In this document: one piece after another, positions 1 to 10,699 of the stretch
Position numbering within the stretch: position 1 is the first letter of the stretch
Layout: the number at the start of each line of letters is the position of its first letter
From: Cristatella mucedo
Lineage: Eukaryota > Bryozoa > Phylactolaemata > Cristatellidae
Length of the DNA stretch: 64,000 nt
Assembly: GCA_009760855.2 (NCBI GenBank)
Contig: WPIO01000006.1
Coordinates: 4,262,501-4,326,500 of the forward strand
Direction: 5' to 3'
Position numbers and translations under genes: made by a program
Notes under the pieces: generated by a model
The model's database searches: none
What the model was told of the DNA's origin: nothing
Seen by the model: only the letters and a program-made list of their open reading frames with translations

Positions 1-131
1 CTCTGGCACCTCACCCCCTCCGGCACCCCTCGTGCTACAAGGGAGCCTGATGGGGATGCTCGGTACCAGGGTCGGACAGGCGACGACCTTTGGCCGACTC
101 TCGCGCAATCTCGCCAGGGCGACCGCTTGTA

Positions 132-228
132 CGCGAGCAGCTCGATCTGCTCTTCGTCGGAAGATTTTCGGACTGGAATTTCCTTGTGCAGGCTGGGGGG
201 GGGGAGGTGCTCAGACTGCACGGCCCCT
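132..228 (+). other. possible BTB-like peptide fragment
   Basis: A + strand open frame here reads with the pattern REQLDLLFVGRFSDW followed by NFLVQ and EVLRLHG. This recalls the first helix and first two strands of a BTB/POZ domain (GRFSD, then a hydrophobic strand, then a histidine). The frame loses resemblance after about 230 and no further BTB sequence follows, so it would be an exon edge or a remnant. It could also be chance in a GC-rich stretch. Nothing else recognisable lies in 1-600. Confidence 0.2.
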
Positions 229-602
229 CCCCCCTGAGTCAAGGGCTGAGGAGCTTCGTCCCAACCAACGTCACCTATAGCTCTATAGTTCCTACACCTG
301 AACCGCTAGAATTATGCGCACTTCGTCCACGCTGCCAGCCCAGCTGTGTGTCGGCTGCTCTCTTCGTTCGTCTCGGGCAGCTCCTCCTCGCGTCTTCGGA
401 GCCTTCATCCCCGTGCGCGTGTGCGCGGTACCCTCGGGGCGGAACTCTGTGCTCCTTTCAAGGTCAGTGCTACTACTTTGCATTACTACTACAGTGCTAC
501 TACTCGGTGCTCCTTTCAAGGTCAGCGGAACGCATCGACTGCCTTTTCGAGGCAGTACTTAGAGGTTCGATAGAAGCCCTGTCGGTGCGTGCGTTGACTG
601 CC

Positions 603-632
<30 letters not shown>
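603..632. repeat. (AAT)n microsatellite
   Basis: About ten AAT units. The same triplet (ATT on the other strand) forms the 3' tail of the L2-like LINE copies across this window, so this run may mark an old LINE end. Confidence 0.85.
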
Positions 633-634
<2 letters not shown>

Positions 635-660
635 TTGTATAGCATCCTCAGAGAACTGAA

Positions 661-690
661 CCTCTCTCTCTCTCTCTTTCTCTCTCTGTC

Positions 691-745
<55 letters not shown>

Positions 746-754
746 GTCTCTGTA

Positions 755-807
<53 letters not shown>

Positions 808-936
808 GTCTTTCTCTCTCTGTCTCTGTCTCTCTCCCTATCTGTGTCTCTCTCCCTATCTGTGTCTCTCTCTGTCTCCCTCTGTCTTTCTCTTTCTCTC
901 TCTCTCTCTATCTCTCTCACTCTCTCTCTCTCTCGG
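661..936. repeat. (TC)n / (TCTG)n polypyrimidine tract
   Basis: About 275 bp of almost pure TC and TCTG repeat with occasional TA interruptions. It creates artificial Ser/Leu/Cys/Val-rich and Arg/Glu-rich open frames on the two strands, which I do not accept as genes. Confidence 0.95.
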
Positions 937-964
937 CTCTTTACGGATGCTGAATAGAAAGAAT

Positions 965-1620
965 TACCAAATGTTTGGTGATAACATCCATAAGCTGCAG
1001 GCAGATACGCAAGCAAATACATGCACCCGAAAGACGAATCAAAAAGGCTCACAAGATGCTGTAATAATAAACTGGTGCATTTTAAGCTTCTTTTTAAATG
1101 TCGTCTTGTCAGTGACGTTGTGACGTGCGTCGGTAGTGAGTTCCAGGCTTTGGGGGCATAAGTACTAAAGGCACGGTCTCCAACGGTTTTGAGGTTTGTA
1201 CGAGGTATGGCTAAACGATTTGAGTCAGAACAGTGAGCGGGTTGTATGATTCTTCACCTGGTGGTGGAGTAGTTCTGATAGGTAGGCTGGGGCCAGAGAA
1301 TGAAGAAACTCAAAAAAGTAAGTGCCTCGAAGTCAATGCGATGCTTGATTGGGAGCCAGTGCAGGTCTTTGAGAACTGGCGTGATGTGGCAATTGCGACG
1401 CTCACGACAGACGAGCCCTAGCTGCAGAGTTTTGCACCAACTGTAAGCACCCGATTGTACACGCCGGGAGACCAGCAAGCAGTGAGTTACAGAAGTCGGA
1501 ACGGGAGGTCACAAATGCGTGGATGGACTGATTTAGATGCAGTATACCTGCCCAAGCAAGCCTGAATTTCGGCAGTGTTATGTAGCCGAAAGTAGGCAGA
1601 CTTACAAAATGCCGATGCAA
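965..1620 (-). mobile_element. L2-like LINE, decayed 3' part
   Basis: Reading the minus strand gives broken pieces of the C-terminal region after the reverse transcriptase: [26 protein letters not shown] and [23 protein letters not shown]. The same order is intact in the copies at 20.5-23.6 kb and 38-39.8 kb. Frameshifts and stops are frequent, so this is an old copy. Towards 965 it runs into the 3' untranslated region. Confidence 0.8.
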
Positions 1621-2610
1621 AGACGGCTGAATGCAGTCGGTAGAGGCAGCAGCAGTAGCAGCTTCACTCTCTTGAGAGCTGGCAGCGAGCGCTCGCTCGC
1701 CGGGCCCTCGTGGAGAGAGAGGAGAAGGATTTATTAGTATCCAATGACCTTGACCTCAGAACTTACCAGCTGGCCTACCGCGTGATTATTATAATGCTCG
1801 GCAGCACGGGCACGCAGAGAAATTACGAGAGTCTCGCAAGTTGTATCTTAATACCTAGGGGGCTGCGTCTTGCAGTGCAGAACAGTTCTCTACCAGTTCT
1901 GTTGTATGGTTATTGTTCTTAACTTCTAAACAGTTGCATTTCGTTCGATTCGATGCGCTCGCGTCAGCCGCCGAGGAAAATGGCTTCAAATCTCGGGCTT
2001 AAAAGGACGAAGAGTAGAATGAGGTTCGAGGTCTCGAAAATTCGGCGAAGGCACGTGAAAATAGTGAATTGCCAGGAGAATGCTGAAAAGCCCACGGTGG
2101 AAAATGTCGCCGCTCAAAATGGCGCTTAAATGAGCACGATTCTCTGCTGCAAGACGTGTAGACGTGCGGCAGAAACCAGAGAGACAGGCCGGTCTTAGTC
2201 GCAAACGTTTCTTTTATCGAACATTCTGTGGATGACCGTGCACTAATCCGGGCCTCTGTCAGCTTTAAGCAACAGCAACTGGTTGCTGGGTGCAAGCAAA
2301 TCAAAGGCCCGCTCGCTTGGCGGCCCACAGCCGATCTTGTTTCAGTGAAGTTCTTAAGTAAGGCGCACGAATGCTGAGGTACAGAAACGGATTCATCATG
2401 AGCGTTGTGCTGGCGTAAGCTAATTGTGGTAACGGTTACTGAAGAATCTAAGAGCGGCCCTAAGTTCGTACGTCACGGCCTCTCCGTCGGCATTCCGTTA
2501 AAGCGTCTGCCAACGGCGTGCGATGAGCTTTTTAACCATTTCGACCGGTTTGCAAGTTTTCACGCTTCGTTAGATTCGTTTTGCAGTCAATCTGTTTATT
2601 GTTAAACCCG
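1621..2610. other. unassigned sequence
   Basis: I see no convincing exon, RNA gene or repeat here. Open frames are short (under about 110 codons) and show no domain pattern I recognise. Confidence 0.5.
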
Positions 2611-2970
2611 TCCCTGGTTGGCCACATTATAATATCTGAGGGGCTTGCATTCCCGGTGTCATAAGTTGAACTTTTGGCCACCCATCTGCCAGCTCATCCG
2701 GGCCTGCTACTCAGGCCGAAGACGTTTTGCTTGCAAAACTCGCGTTCTTCACTAAGCGACACGATTTGCCGTAATAGGAGAACAATGTAGAGACCGCTAT
2801 CTACGTCGAGCGTGTTGCTGTCTTTCTGGAAATGGGCGGTGCCGTTTTCAGCCAAGGTTGCCCTGCCCTGCCCTGCCCAGCCCGAAACTACTGCGGCTAG
2901 CGCTAACAGCGATCGTCCCGCCCCCTCGCTCCCTCTCCGCCGCCGCCGCCTACGAACTATCCGACTATGG
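2611..2970. repeat. 360-bp tandem duplication, copy 1
   Basis: Begins with TCCCTGGTTGGCCACATTAT, which recurs 360 bp downstream at 2971. The shared stretch includes the phrase AATATCTGAGGGGCTTGC and ends in a CCGCCGCC-rich piece followed by ACTATCC. The copies differ by many substitutions and small indels, so the duplication is not recent. Confidence 0.85.
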
Positions 2971-3341
2971 TCCCTGGTTGGCCACATTATAATATCTGAG
3001 GGGCTTGCCTTCCCGGTGTCATAAGTTAAATTTTTTGCCGCCCGTCCGCGAGCTCATCGTGCTCGGCCTGCAGACTCAGGCCGCAGAACGCAATTTTGCT
3101 TGCAAAACTCGCGTTCTTTATTGAGCGACGCGATTTACCATACACAAATTTAGAATTTACCGGAGAACAATTTAGAGATTGCGTATCTACGTCGAGCTAG
3201 CTGCTGTCATTCTGGAAATGGACGGTGCCGCTTTCTGCCAAGATTGCCCTGCCCTGTTCTGCCCTGCCCGCTACTACGGTGGCTAGTGCTAACAGCAGCG
3301 AGCGTTCCGCCCCCTCGCCGCCGCCTACAAACTATCCTGTA
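2971..3341. repeat. 360-bp tandem duplication, copy 2
   Basis: Second copy of the unit at 2611-2970, directly adjacent and in the same orientation, slightly longer because of small insertions. No open frame is shared by both copies, so it is probably not coding. It may be part of a longer repeat family or a promoter-proximal duplication. Confidence 0.85.
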
Positions 3342-3507
3342 CTACGTACGGGCTGTTATCCGTGCAGCGGCCGCCGGCCCGGTCGCGTTCGCACCTCGAA
3401 GGAAGCGTGGTCACTGAGTGGCTCTTAAACATGGTCGAGTTAACGTTAGACGGACGGAGGTATTCGCCTTAAACGGCCGAGGTCGAAGTGAGAACGTATT
3501 CGACGTC

Positions 3508-3582
3508 CGAGGTCGCTGGCTCGAGCTCCGCGACGAAGTGTGAAGCGCCTGAATAATAGAGATTACGTTCTCTTAGGGTGCC
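3508..3582 (+). mobile_element. SINE family B, 3' fragment
   Basis: Matches the 3' half of the SINE at 49599-49740: a GGCTCGAG box-B-like motif, then GTGAAGCGCCTGAATA, then a hairpin tail with GTTCTCTTAGGG. The 5' tRNA-like half is missing or too diverged. From 3583 to 4082 I see only GC-rich sequence without a clear feature. Confidence 0.6.
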
Positions 3583-4082
3583 GTACGAATGAAATGTATC
3601 TTTTTTACCTTGAAGTCGGGCCACACAAAGTCAGCTCCCCGCAGCCGTCGGGATGCCGGCTAACGTCGGCAGCTGCATCTTAGTAGCAGCGAGCGAGCCA
3701 CAGCACAGCGTAGCAGCAGAACGCTGCCTCGCAGGGCCGCCGCTGCTCGCTCGCGTACCGCAGGGGGCTGCCGCTAAGTAACTGGCGGCCCACGCTTTGT
3801 ATTTTTCATGCATTCGCGGGGTCGCATCCGTATGTTGAAGGCGCGACTCCTCGGTGCTCTGCTACAATAAATACGGCTGAGCCATTCGTTACCCCGCCCG
3901 CCCCGCCCCCGGAAGCCATCGTCGAACGGCCCGGTCCGCTAGCTTGCAAAAGTGACTTTCGCCGAAGTCAGGCACTTGGCAGTGGCGGTGGCTGTGTCGC
4001 AGCCACTGCCTCGTCAGCTCGGGGCACGCGGCTTCCTTCCGGTTGCGGCCAGCCGTCAGCTGCGGCCGGACGTTTGTTGTAG

Positions 4083-4184
4083 AATCGAGTGCCTGAAACT
4101 TAGGATCGCCGTGTCGCCGACACCGGAAGGCATGGTGGTGTCGGCTGGGAAGGACGGCACGATTAAGTACTGGCTGCTGTCTCA
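4083..4184 (+). CDS. WD40 gene, penultimate recognisable exon
   Basis: 102 nt between a GTTGTAG acceptor and a CA/GTGAGT donor. It encodes IECLKLRIAVSPTPEGMVVSAGKDGTIKYWLLS, the end of one WD40 blade. Both the incoming and outgoing introns are phase 2. The open frame runs upstream past the acceptor to 3952, but that extension has no WD40 character, which supports the splice site. Confidence 0.7.
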
Positions 4185-5589
4185 GTGAGTCTCGCTGCCT
4201 TCGATCGGGCAGCGATACAGCTCGAGCCCGGCCCGACGAGCCGCCGCCGTATCGCTGCCGCCGACACCGTCTGCTCGGAGGCTCGCGAAATGGGTGGCGA
4301 AGGTCGTCCGTGTGCGCTTGGAGCTGTGCTCGAGGCCAGCTTACGCACTCCCGTCAACCGGCCCAGCCCTCCAGCACGTCGAATTCTCTCAACTCCCTTG
4401 CTGCATGTGTTGGTCTGCAAGTATTGGTATTGCATGTATATATCCACACGTAGATTAGCGACAGCCGACAGTGCTGCGATAGGATCTTTGATGTGTTCGC
4501 ACAGGCGCTCGCGGGTGTCTGTGTTCGCCAGCGTGCGTATTCGCTAGCATGGAGAATATCGGCAAAGGGTTTTCTCTCGTGGGCGGCCGGACTAACGGAC
4601 GTTTGATTCGCGACCGTCCCTCGTCTATCGGGGTTAATTGGTTCCATTCCAGAATCTACCTCGAAAAGTGAATTTCGGCGAAGTAGTATTCTTTATTTAT
4701 TAATCGATTATTTTCGTAGTTAGAGCATGGAAAACCCTGTTCACGAACCTCTAAATATGGTTTTAACATTATTAGAGCCCCCTGGACATGAAATAACACC
4801 CCTGTAGTCACCATTACGCTCGTATTGCCCAATATACTAGACACAAGAGAAAATAGGACATGTTAGACGTTACCAAGGAGTGTTCGAGGGGCGGCATTTG
4901 ACGTTGAATCATTTTCGGGGTTGGTCAAATATATACACCGGTTGGTCTACAGTCCATGCATACAATAGTAATTTTAGTTTTAGTTGTAATACAGGGGTGT
5001 ACAATTGACTCAGACAACCTTGCTCGGGCTGTATCATTTTTACTATTCCGATCGACTGTTTGATCGAGATATTAAAAAACCGTGATAGAGCGAAGCTGCG
5101 AAAGTCGTAGCGTGAAGTTGCAAGGGACGACTGTATTTAGTGCGAGTGCAGCCCTTGTCCGATATAAGCTTCACGGACTGTCTAAATAGTGCTAGCACCT
5201 ACCTTCAATCAAGCATTTCCTAGTCTCAGCCCTTAGAGAAAAACCTCCGACCCCCCTCCGGCGTATGAAGCCAATCTTATGCTGGAGTCCGAGCAACTCT
5301 AATCCCCACCTTCCCCTCCCTCCCCCCTCGCCGATGTCCTCCGATGCGTCTTGAATTATGGCGGCAGCCATATTTTCTTTTGGTCTAAATGGTAGTGTTA
5401 TGTCTGTGCTCTGAACTATTTTGTAGATCAAAGAGCCTGCAGACCTTCAAGGCGTCGAAGGACTCGATAAACTGTATAGCCTTCAACGACACCGTCATAG
5501 TGGTTGGAACGAGCGATAATAAGATAAAAATATACGACTTTGGGCCGCACGTTGATGACTCGTGCAATAGTAGCAAGTTCAGTGATTGA
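4083..5589 (+). CDS. WD40-repeat protein gene, last two recognisable exons
   Basis: Two exons join in frame across a phase-2 intron with TTGTAG acceptors and a strong GTGAGT donor. The joined peptide carries two WD40 blades: VVSAGKDGTIKYWLL, then SLQTFKASKDSINCIAF and VIVVGTSDNKIKIYDF. These show the usual GxDxxIKxW spacing of beta-propeller scaffolds. A stop follows at 5587 after a short tail (DDSCNSSKFSD), and an ATTAAA at about 5806 could be its polyadenylation signal. I could not find the upstream exons in the first 4 kb, so the gene is either incomplete here (with large upstream introns) or a duplicated fragment. The WD40 family is clear; the specific orthologue is not. Confidence 0.7.
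5427..5589 (+). CDS. WD40 gene, last exon
   Basis: Starts after TTTTGTAG and joins the previous exon to make a Gln codon, continuing SKSLQTFKASKDSIN. It encodes a complete WD40 blade ending IKIYDFG and then an acidic tail to TGA at 5587-5589. The intron before it (4185-5426) is about 1.24 kb; I see no clear element in it. Confidence 0.7.
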
Positions 5590-6170
5590 GTGAGATCGCG
5601 CGCCTCGGATGCTGAGTCCACCTCTGAGTGGCAATAGCAGAGTTCGTATAGAAAAGAATCTCTTTTTGGGGACGCATTTACATATTTATGGAAGTTTTGT
5701 TTGTAAGTTGGAGGTATCTTTTGTTGCAGTCATTTTGTGCACGAGCTATTGCATTATTGACGTTTTCAAATGTGCTCCGCTTGTGCACATCTCTTTGATT
5801 ATTTTATTAAAGCAAACGCACCGATTTACCATTCACCAGCATTTTTGCGATCTACCTCATCGCGGTGATCACGAGACGGCAGATTGGCTGACCAGACGTG
5901 GCGGGGATTTGCAAAAATGCTGCTGTGTGCTAGCCATTGCTATTGGATAAAAATTGTCTTTTGCTGCCTCCTTCCTCGCTGCATTGGGAGAGCAGCCGAA
6001 AGTGGGTGCTCAGTTAAACCGTGATGGAGCTTGGTAGACAAAATTTCCTAGACACATGTCGAGAATGCGATTTGGTTGCTAAGGACTGTAAGAGGAGCAG
6101 TTAGTTTTCAGTAGCCGAAGAGGGTGAAGATTGAGCGTACGAGGACTACTGTAGATCGTACAAATGGATC
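5590..6170. other. 3' flank of the WD40 gene
   Basis: Likely 3' untranslated region, with an ATTAAA at about 5806. After that I see no feature until LINE sequence starts near 6170. Confidence 0.4.
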
Positions 6171-8309
6171 CTGGCAAAGTCTAAGTCTGGCTTCAATAAA
6201 AACGTTGTTGAATCACAGATGCACAATCAAAAAATGCAGATGTTGACGATCAACTATCTAATTAATAGCTTCCAGGTTAGCTCCTTACCTAGTGATCCCT
6301 ATGATAATCTAGCCGATCTGATTCTCTAGCTTCTTTGTCAACAAGATAGACAAGATCAAGTAGTCCACTCCTAAGATGGCAGCACCCCCCCCCCGGAGTC
6401 CTGTTCCTCAATTCCATATTGCACCTCAATGTCTACATTCAAGGTCACTAGTGACCTGAAGTTCATATCCCAATCAAAGAAGACAAATAGTCTTCTAGAC
6501 CCTATTCCCACTGTCCTGCGTCTACAATGCATTGATCTGCTGCTGCCATGCATAACTAACACAATAAATATGTCATTAGCCTCAGGTCATGTCCCAGCAC
6601 CTTTCAAAAAGGCCGTAGTCAGGCCTATGCTCAAGAAACACTTGACCAAGAGAACTTGAGCAACTTCCACCCAGTCTTCCTTCTACTGTTCCTATCAAAG
6701 ACACTGGAACGAGTCGTGGCAGATCAGCTGATCTCATACATTGAAACTTCAATCCTTGCTAGTAAGTTCCACTCTGGTTTTAGAGCTAATCACTCCACAG
6801 AGTCAACGTTGCTACGGGTGTACAACGACCTGCTTGGGGATGCAGACTTAGACAGAGTATCTCAGCATGTTCTGCTCGATCTTTCGGCCGCTTTTGATAC
6901 CATCGATCGCAAAGTTCTTCTAGAGCGCCTCTCATCTTGCCTGGGCATCACTGGCACTGCTCTGCAGTGGTCCAGGTCCTATCTCAATGGGAGACTCCAG
7001 AATCTCGATATGAATGAAAAAAGATCACCCGAAGAACCCCTCTGAAAAATGGGTACATCAGGGATCCGTGCTTGGTCCAGATCTTTTCACGGTTTATGCT
7101 GTCCTACTTGCCGATGTGATTGCCAAGCACAATCTAGGCTTTCACTTCTATGCAGATGACACTCAATTGTACCTTTGCTTTGATCCCTCCCAGCCTTCGA
7201 GCACCTCAAATTCTCTCAACTCACTTGCTGCATGTATTGATGACATCCGCACATGGATGGCAGGCAGCAAACGTTCTTAAATTAAATGACGATAAAACCA
7301 ACTTACTAGTTATTGGCAAACCAAGTTTGATTCAGAAATTGGAAAGGCTGACGATCAAAATTGGCCCTTCCCCTGTTGAATCTGCACGAAATCTAGGCAT
7401 CATCATCAAAAATAAATAATCATGAATAATAATAATAATAATATTAATTCACTTGATAAAGCGGCCTCAGAGAACTTAATCATGAATCATGTTCCAAAGT
7501 GACCTTTCGTTAGACGACCACGTCAGCTCCTCAGTTAAGTCTGCCTACTTTAGGCTACATAACATTGCTAGAAGATTCGGGCATATTTAGACAGGGAGGC
7601 CAGATATACATCAGTCTATGCATTTTTGAAATCCCGTCTTGACTTCTGTAACTCACTGCTTGCTGGTCCACCGCCCTGTGGAGTCAGGCACTAAAGCAGG
7701 TTCAAAACTCTGCAGCTAATCTTGTCTGTCGTGAGCGTCGCTGTTGCACACCAGTCAAGTAACGCATGGACTTCAAGGTTTTGTCATTCACTGTTAGGTT
7801 CTTTCATTCTTTGGCTCAAGCCCAGCTATCAGATCTACTACCCCATCAGACTAAGCATCGTACCACCCACTTTTCGGAATCTAACTGTTTACCCATACCT
7901 CGTACAAACCTCAAATCCTTTGTGGAAACCGCGCCTTTAGTATGTTGTGTGTATGCTCTCAAAAGCGTGGAACTCAATCCCGACCTGCGTCACTACATCT
8001 CCTGACTTGTCCACATTTAAAAAGAGACTACAAACGCATCTATTTATGACAGCATTTGGTGTGTCCCTGTAATTCGCCCTTTGTGTGCTTATGCGTGCTG
8101 TCCCTATGCATGCTACCGCTAACTTTACTTCCATACTGTAACCCTTTTCATGTCACCCCTAACCGCGTTATTATCATCGTTTATTGAGCATGCTACCACT
8201 GACCATTCGACCGTGCTTTCTTTGTAGCAAATGCAAAGTGCCTAGAAAGAGATTGAGTTCTCTAAGAGCGCTTTATCAAATGTATTATTATTTTTATTAT
8301 TATTATATT
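6171..8309 (+). mobile_element. L2-like LINE, decayed copy with RT and 3' tail
   Basis: Pieces of one reverse transcriptase appear in successive frames. They are [64 protein letters not shown] and HQGSVLGPDLFTVYA, then [17 protein letters not shown] with the catalytic YADD. The C-terminal region follows at 7600-8010. The 3' end at 8228-8309 has the family hairpin (GAGTTCTCTAAGAGCGCTTT) and an (ATT)n tail. Several frameshifts and stops make it inactive. The endonuclease half is almost entirely missing. Confidence 0.9.
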
Positions 8310-8879
8310 AGCCGCCGATGGGGACCGGCCAGTGGCAGCACACGACATACGCGTTCTGATTGGCTCGAGGATCGTCTGCGGTCATCTTCCATATACGAAG
8401 GCCATTAGTCTTGGGCATCACGGAAACGCTCAAGAAACGCTGCGAAAATACGTTGCTTGCCGAAAGGCAAGCTGAAGGGGGAGCGAAGCGGCACGAAAAA
8501 ACTCTTGAAAAAACGAAAACGAAACGAAAACGAAAAAACTATTGAAAAGCTATTGATGAAACGGGCACGATGGCACGGAGCTAGGGAGAGAGAGACAGAC
8601 CAGACAGGGGTCTTATCACTGAAGAGAGAACGCCGCTAGTGCAGAGGTTCCTAAGCGGGCATCGCCCCCCCCCGGAGATAGCAACATTTAAGAAAGTGAC
8701 AAAGGAGCGCGAGGTCTGGATCAAGTTCCTCAGGAAAAATACTACTGATAATTTATTTATTTTATTATTTTAATATTTCTTTTAATATTTAAATACTATT
8801 GATATTTTATTTATTTTATTTTATTGATTTTAGATATTGATAGTAGAGAAGGAACTAAATGAGAAAGACTAAAATTACT
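8310..8879. other. AT-rich spacer without identifiable gene
   Basis: A purine-rich Lys/Arg-coding stretch (8440-8640) gives way to very AT-rich sequence from 8740. I see no feature I can name. Confidence 0.4.
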
Positions 8880-9190
8880 TTAATAATAATAATACATTAG
8901 ACAAACTGTCCTATGATAAGTCAATATATTTAAAGCCGCTCTACAGTTGCTGCAAAAAACTACGATCGAATGGCTAGCGGTAGCCGGCTCAGCTAACAGC
9001 AAGAATAGCATGGTTAGGGGTGTCATGCATAGGGTCAGGGTGCAAGTAAGGTTAGTGGCAGCATGCACAGTCAGTCAGCACGCATAAGCACATAAAGGAC
9101 GAATCACAAGGACCCACTAAATGCTGTGATAAATAGGTGCTCTTTAAGTTCTTTTTAAATGTGGTCAAGTCAGGGGATGTCGTATTCAGG
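8880..9190 (-). mobile_element. L2-like LINE 3' end
   Basis: Reverse-strand copy of the LINE 3' untranslated region. It has the (ATT)n tail at the left edge, then the degenerate tail hairpin, then the TGCATGCTGACCCT-type repeats typical of this family, ending in the C-terminal coding remnant near 9160-9190. Confidence 0.8.
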
Positions 9191-9342
9191 AGCTAGCCGC
9201 TAGTCGTCTCTCTTTGTGAACCGTATCTTTTCACGTCGATGTATTATTGCGCAAACCTATATGGAAGATTGGGTTATATAAGCAAACCTTTGTTCATTCT
9301 ATGGCACCTAAATATGTCGTTCAATGGCTTCCCCTTCAAGTG

Positions 9343-9610
9343 AATAATAATAATAATATTAAGATTAATAATACATTTGATAAAGCGCACTATGACTATG
9401 AGAACTCAATATCTTTGTAGGCGCTTTACAGTTGCTGCAAAGAAACTACGATCGAATGGTTAGTGGTAGCAGGCTCAACTAACAACAAGAATAGCATGGT
9501 TAGGGGTGACATGCATAGGGTCAGCATGCAAGTAAGGTTAGTGGCAGCATGCACAGTGACAGCACGCATAAGCATGTAAAGGACGAATCACAAGGACCCA
9601 GTAAATGCTG
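9343..9610 (-). mobile_element. L2-like LINE 3' end, second copy
   Basis: Another reverse-strand LINE 3' end, very similar to the one at 8880-9190 and in the same orientation. The AAT-type tail starts at 9343. The two may be independent insertions or a local duplication. Confidence 0.8.
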
Positions 9611-9852
9611 TGGCTACTTTTGGTGCTCTTTCCTTGAGAAAAGATAAAGCTGCGTAATTAGGACTCGAACTTTTTTCTTGGGTCTGCAATTTTCTAACTA
9701 ACTTTCCGGTGGAGCCATTTGGAAGCGAACGGAGATGGGATTGTGAACGAGTACTTCGGTCCGCCCCACGGCGCAAGGCGCTCGGATCCTCTCTCGACCT
9801 CACTGCACTCTACTCCAGTACACGTGCTGGCTTGACGATTCAAGTGCATTAA

Positions 9853-10335
9853 TTACACCATCCATGTGCAGATAGCATCAACACGTGAAGCAAGGGAGTT
9901 GAGAGAATTCGACGTGCTAGGGTTGGGAGGGATCATAGCAAAAGTACAACTGAGTGTCATCCGCATAGAAGGGAAAGCCTGGACTGTGCTTTGCAACAAC
10001 ATCGGTAAGTGGGAGAGTATAAACCATGAAAAGAACTGGACCAAGCACGGAACCCTGAGGTACCCCATATTTCAGGGGCTCCTCGCAAGTTCTTAGTCCA
10101 TTTATATCGATACTTTTGAGTCTCCCACCGAGATTAGACCTGAACCACTGCAACGCAGTGCCAGTGATGCCAAGGCGAGATGAGATCAATAGTATTAAAA
10201 GCTGCCGAAAGATCGAGCAAAACAAGCAGAAGTACTCTATCTATGTCTGCATTAATAAGTAGGTTGCTGTACACCCGAAGCAGTGCTGACCTCTCTAGAA
10301 TAATTAGCTCAAAAATCAGACTGGAACTCACTCAC
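9853..10335 (-). mobile_element. L2-like LINE, RT fragment
   Basis: The minus strand encodes broken RT pieces: [61 protein letters not shown] and [17 protein letters not shown]. Frames change at least twice. It has no 3' tail of its own here; 9611-9852 separates it from the tail at 9343. Confidence 0.85.
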
Positions 10336-10699
10336 AAGGTTTGAATTTTCAATATATAAGTGCAGCTCGTTTCACACAAAGCAAGAGTGCAATAAACTTC
10401 GCGTGAGTTCTAGTTACCGGAGAATATTTTTTATCTCTGTCAAGGTGTATGGACAGGTAATTTAAAATCTCCCTGCTGAATTTCTACATCATTTTTGCTT
10501 GAATCTGGTTTAGTTTGATAGTTCAATCCCCCCCCCGAGGAATTCACCACGTCCCTCCATCGCAATAAGAATCTCACGACAATCCACTGTCCGGCAAATC
10601 ATCTCACGCAATTGGCACAGATTGAGTTTTGAATGCATGCGCAATAAACATACCTTTTCAATTTTCAGTTTTTCAATCTTAGTAGGCAAACAAACGCTG

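Noticed and set aside
648-1123. Long Ser/Leu- or Arg/Glu-rich open frames over the pyrimidine tract
   Set aside because: They are created by TC/GA repeats with no stop codons, as are the frames at 26900-27304, 37534-37829 and 43183-43690.
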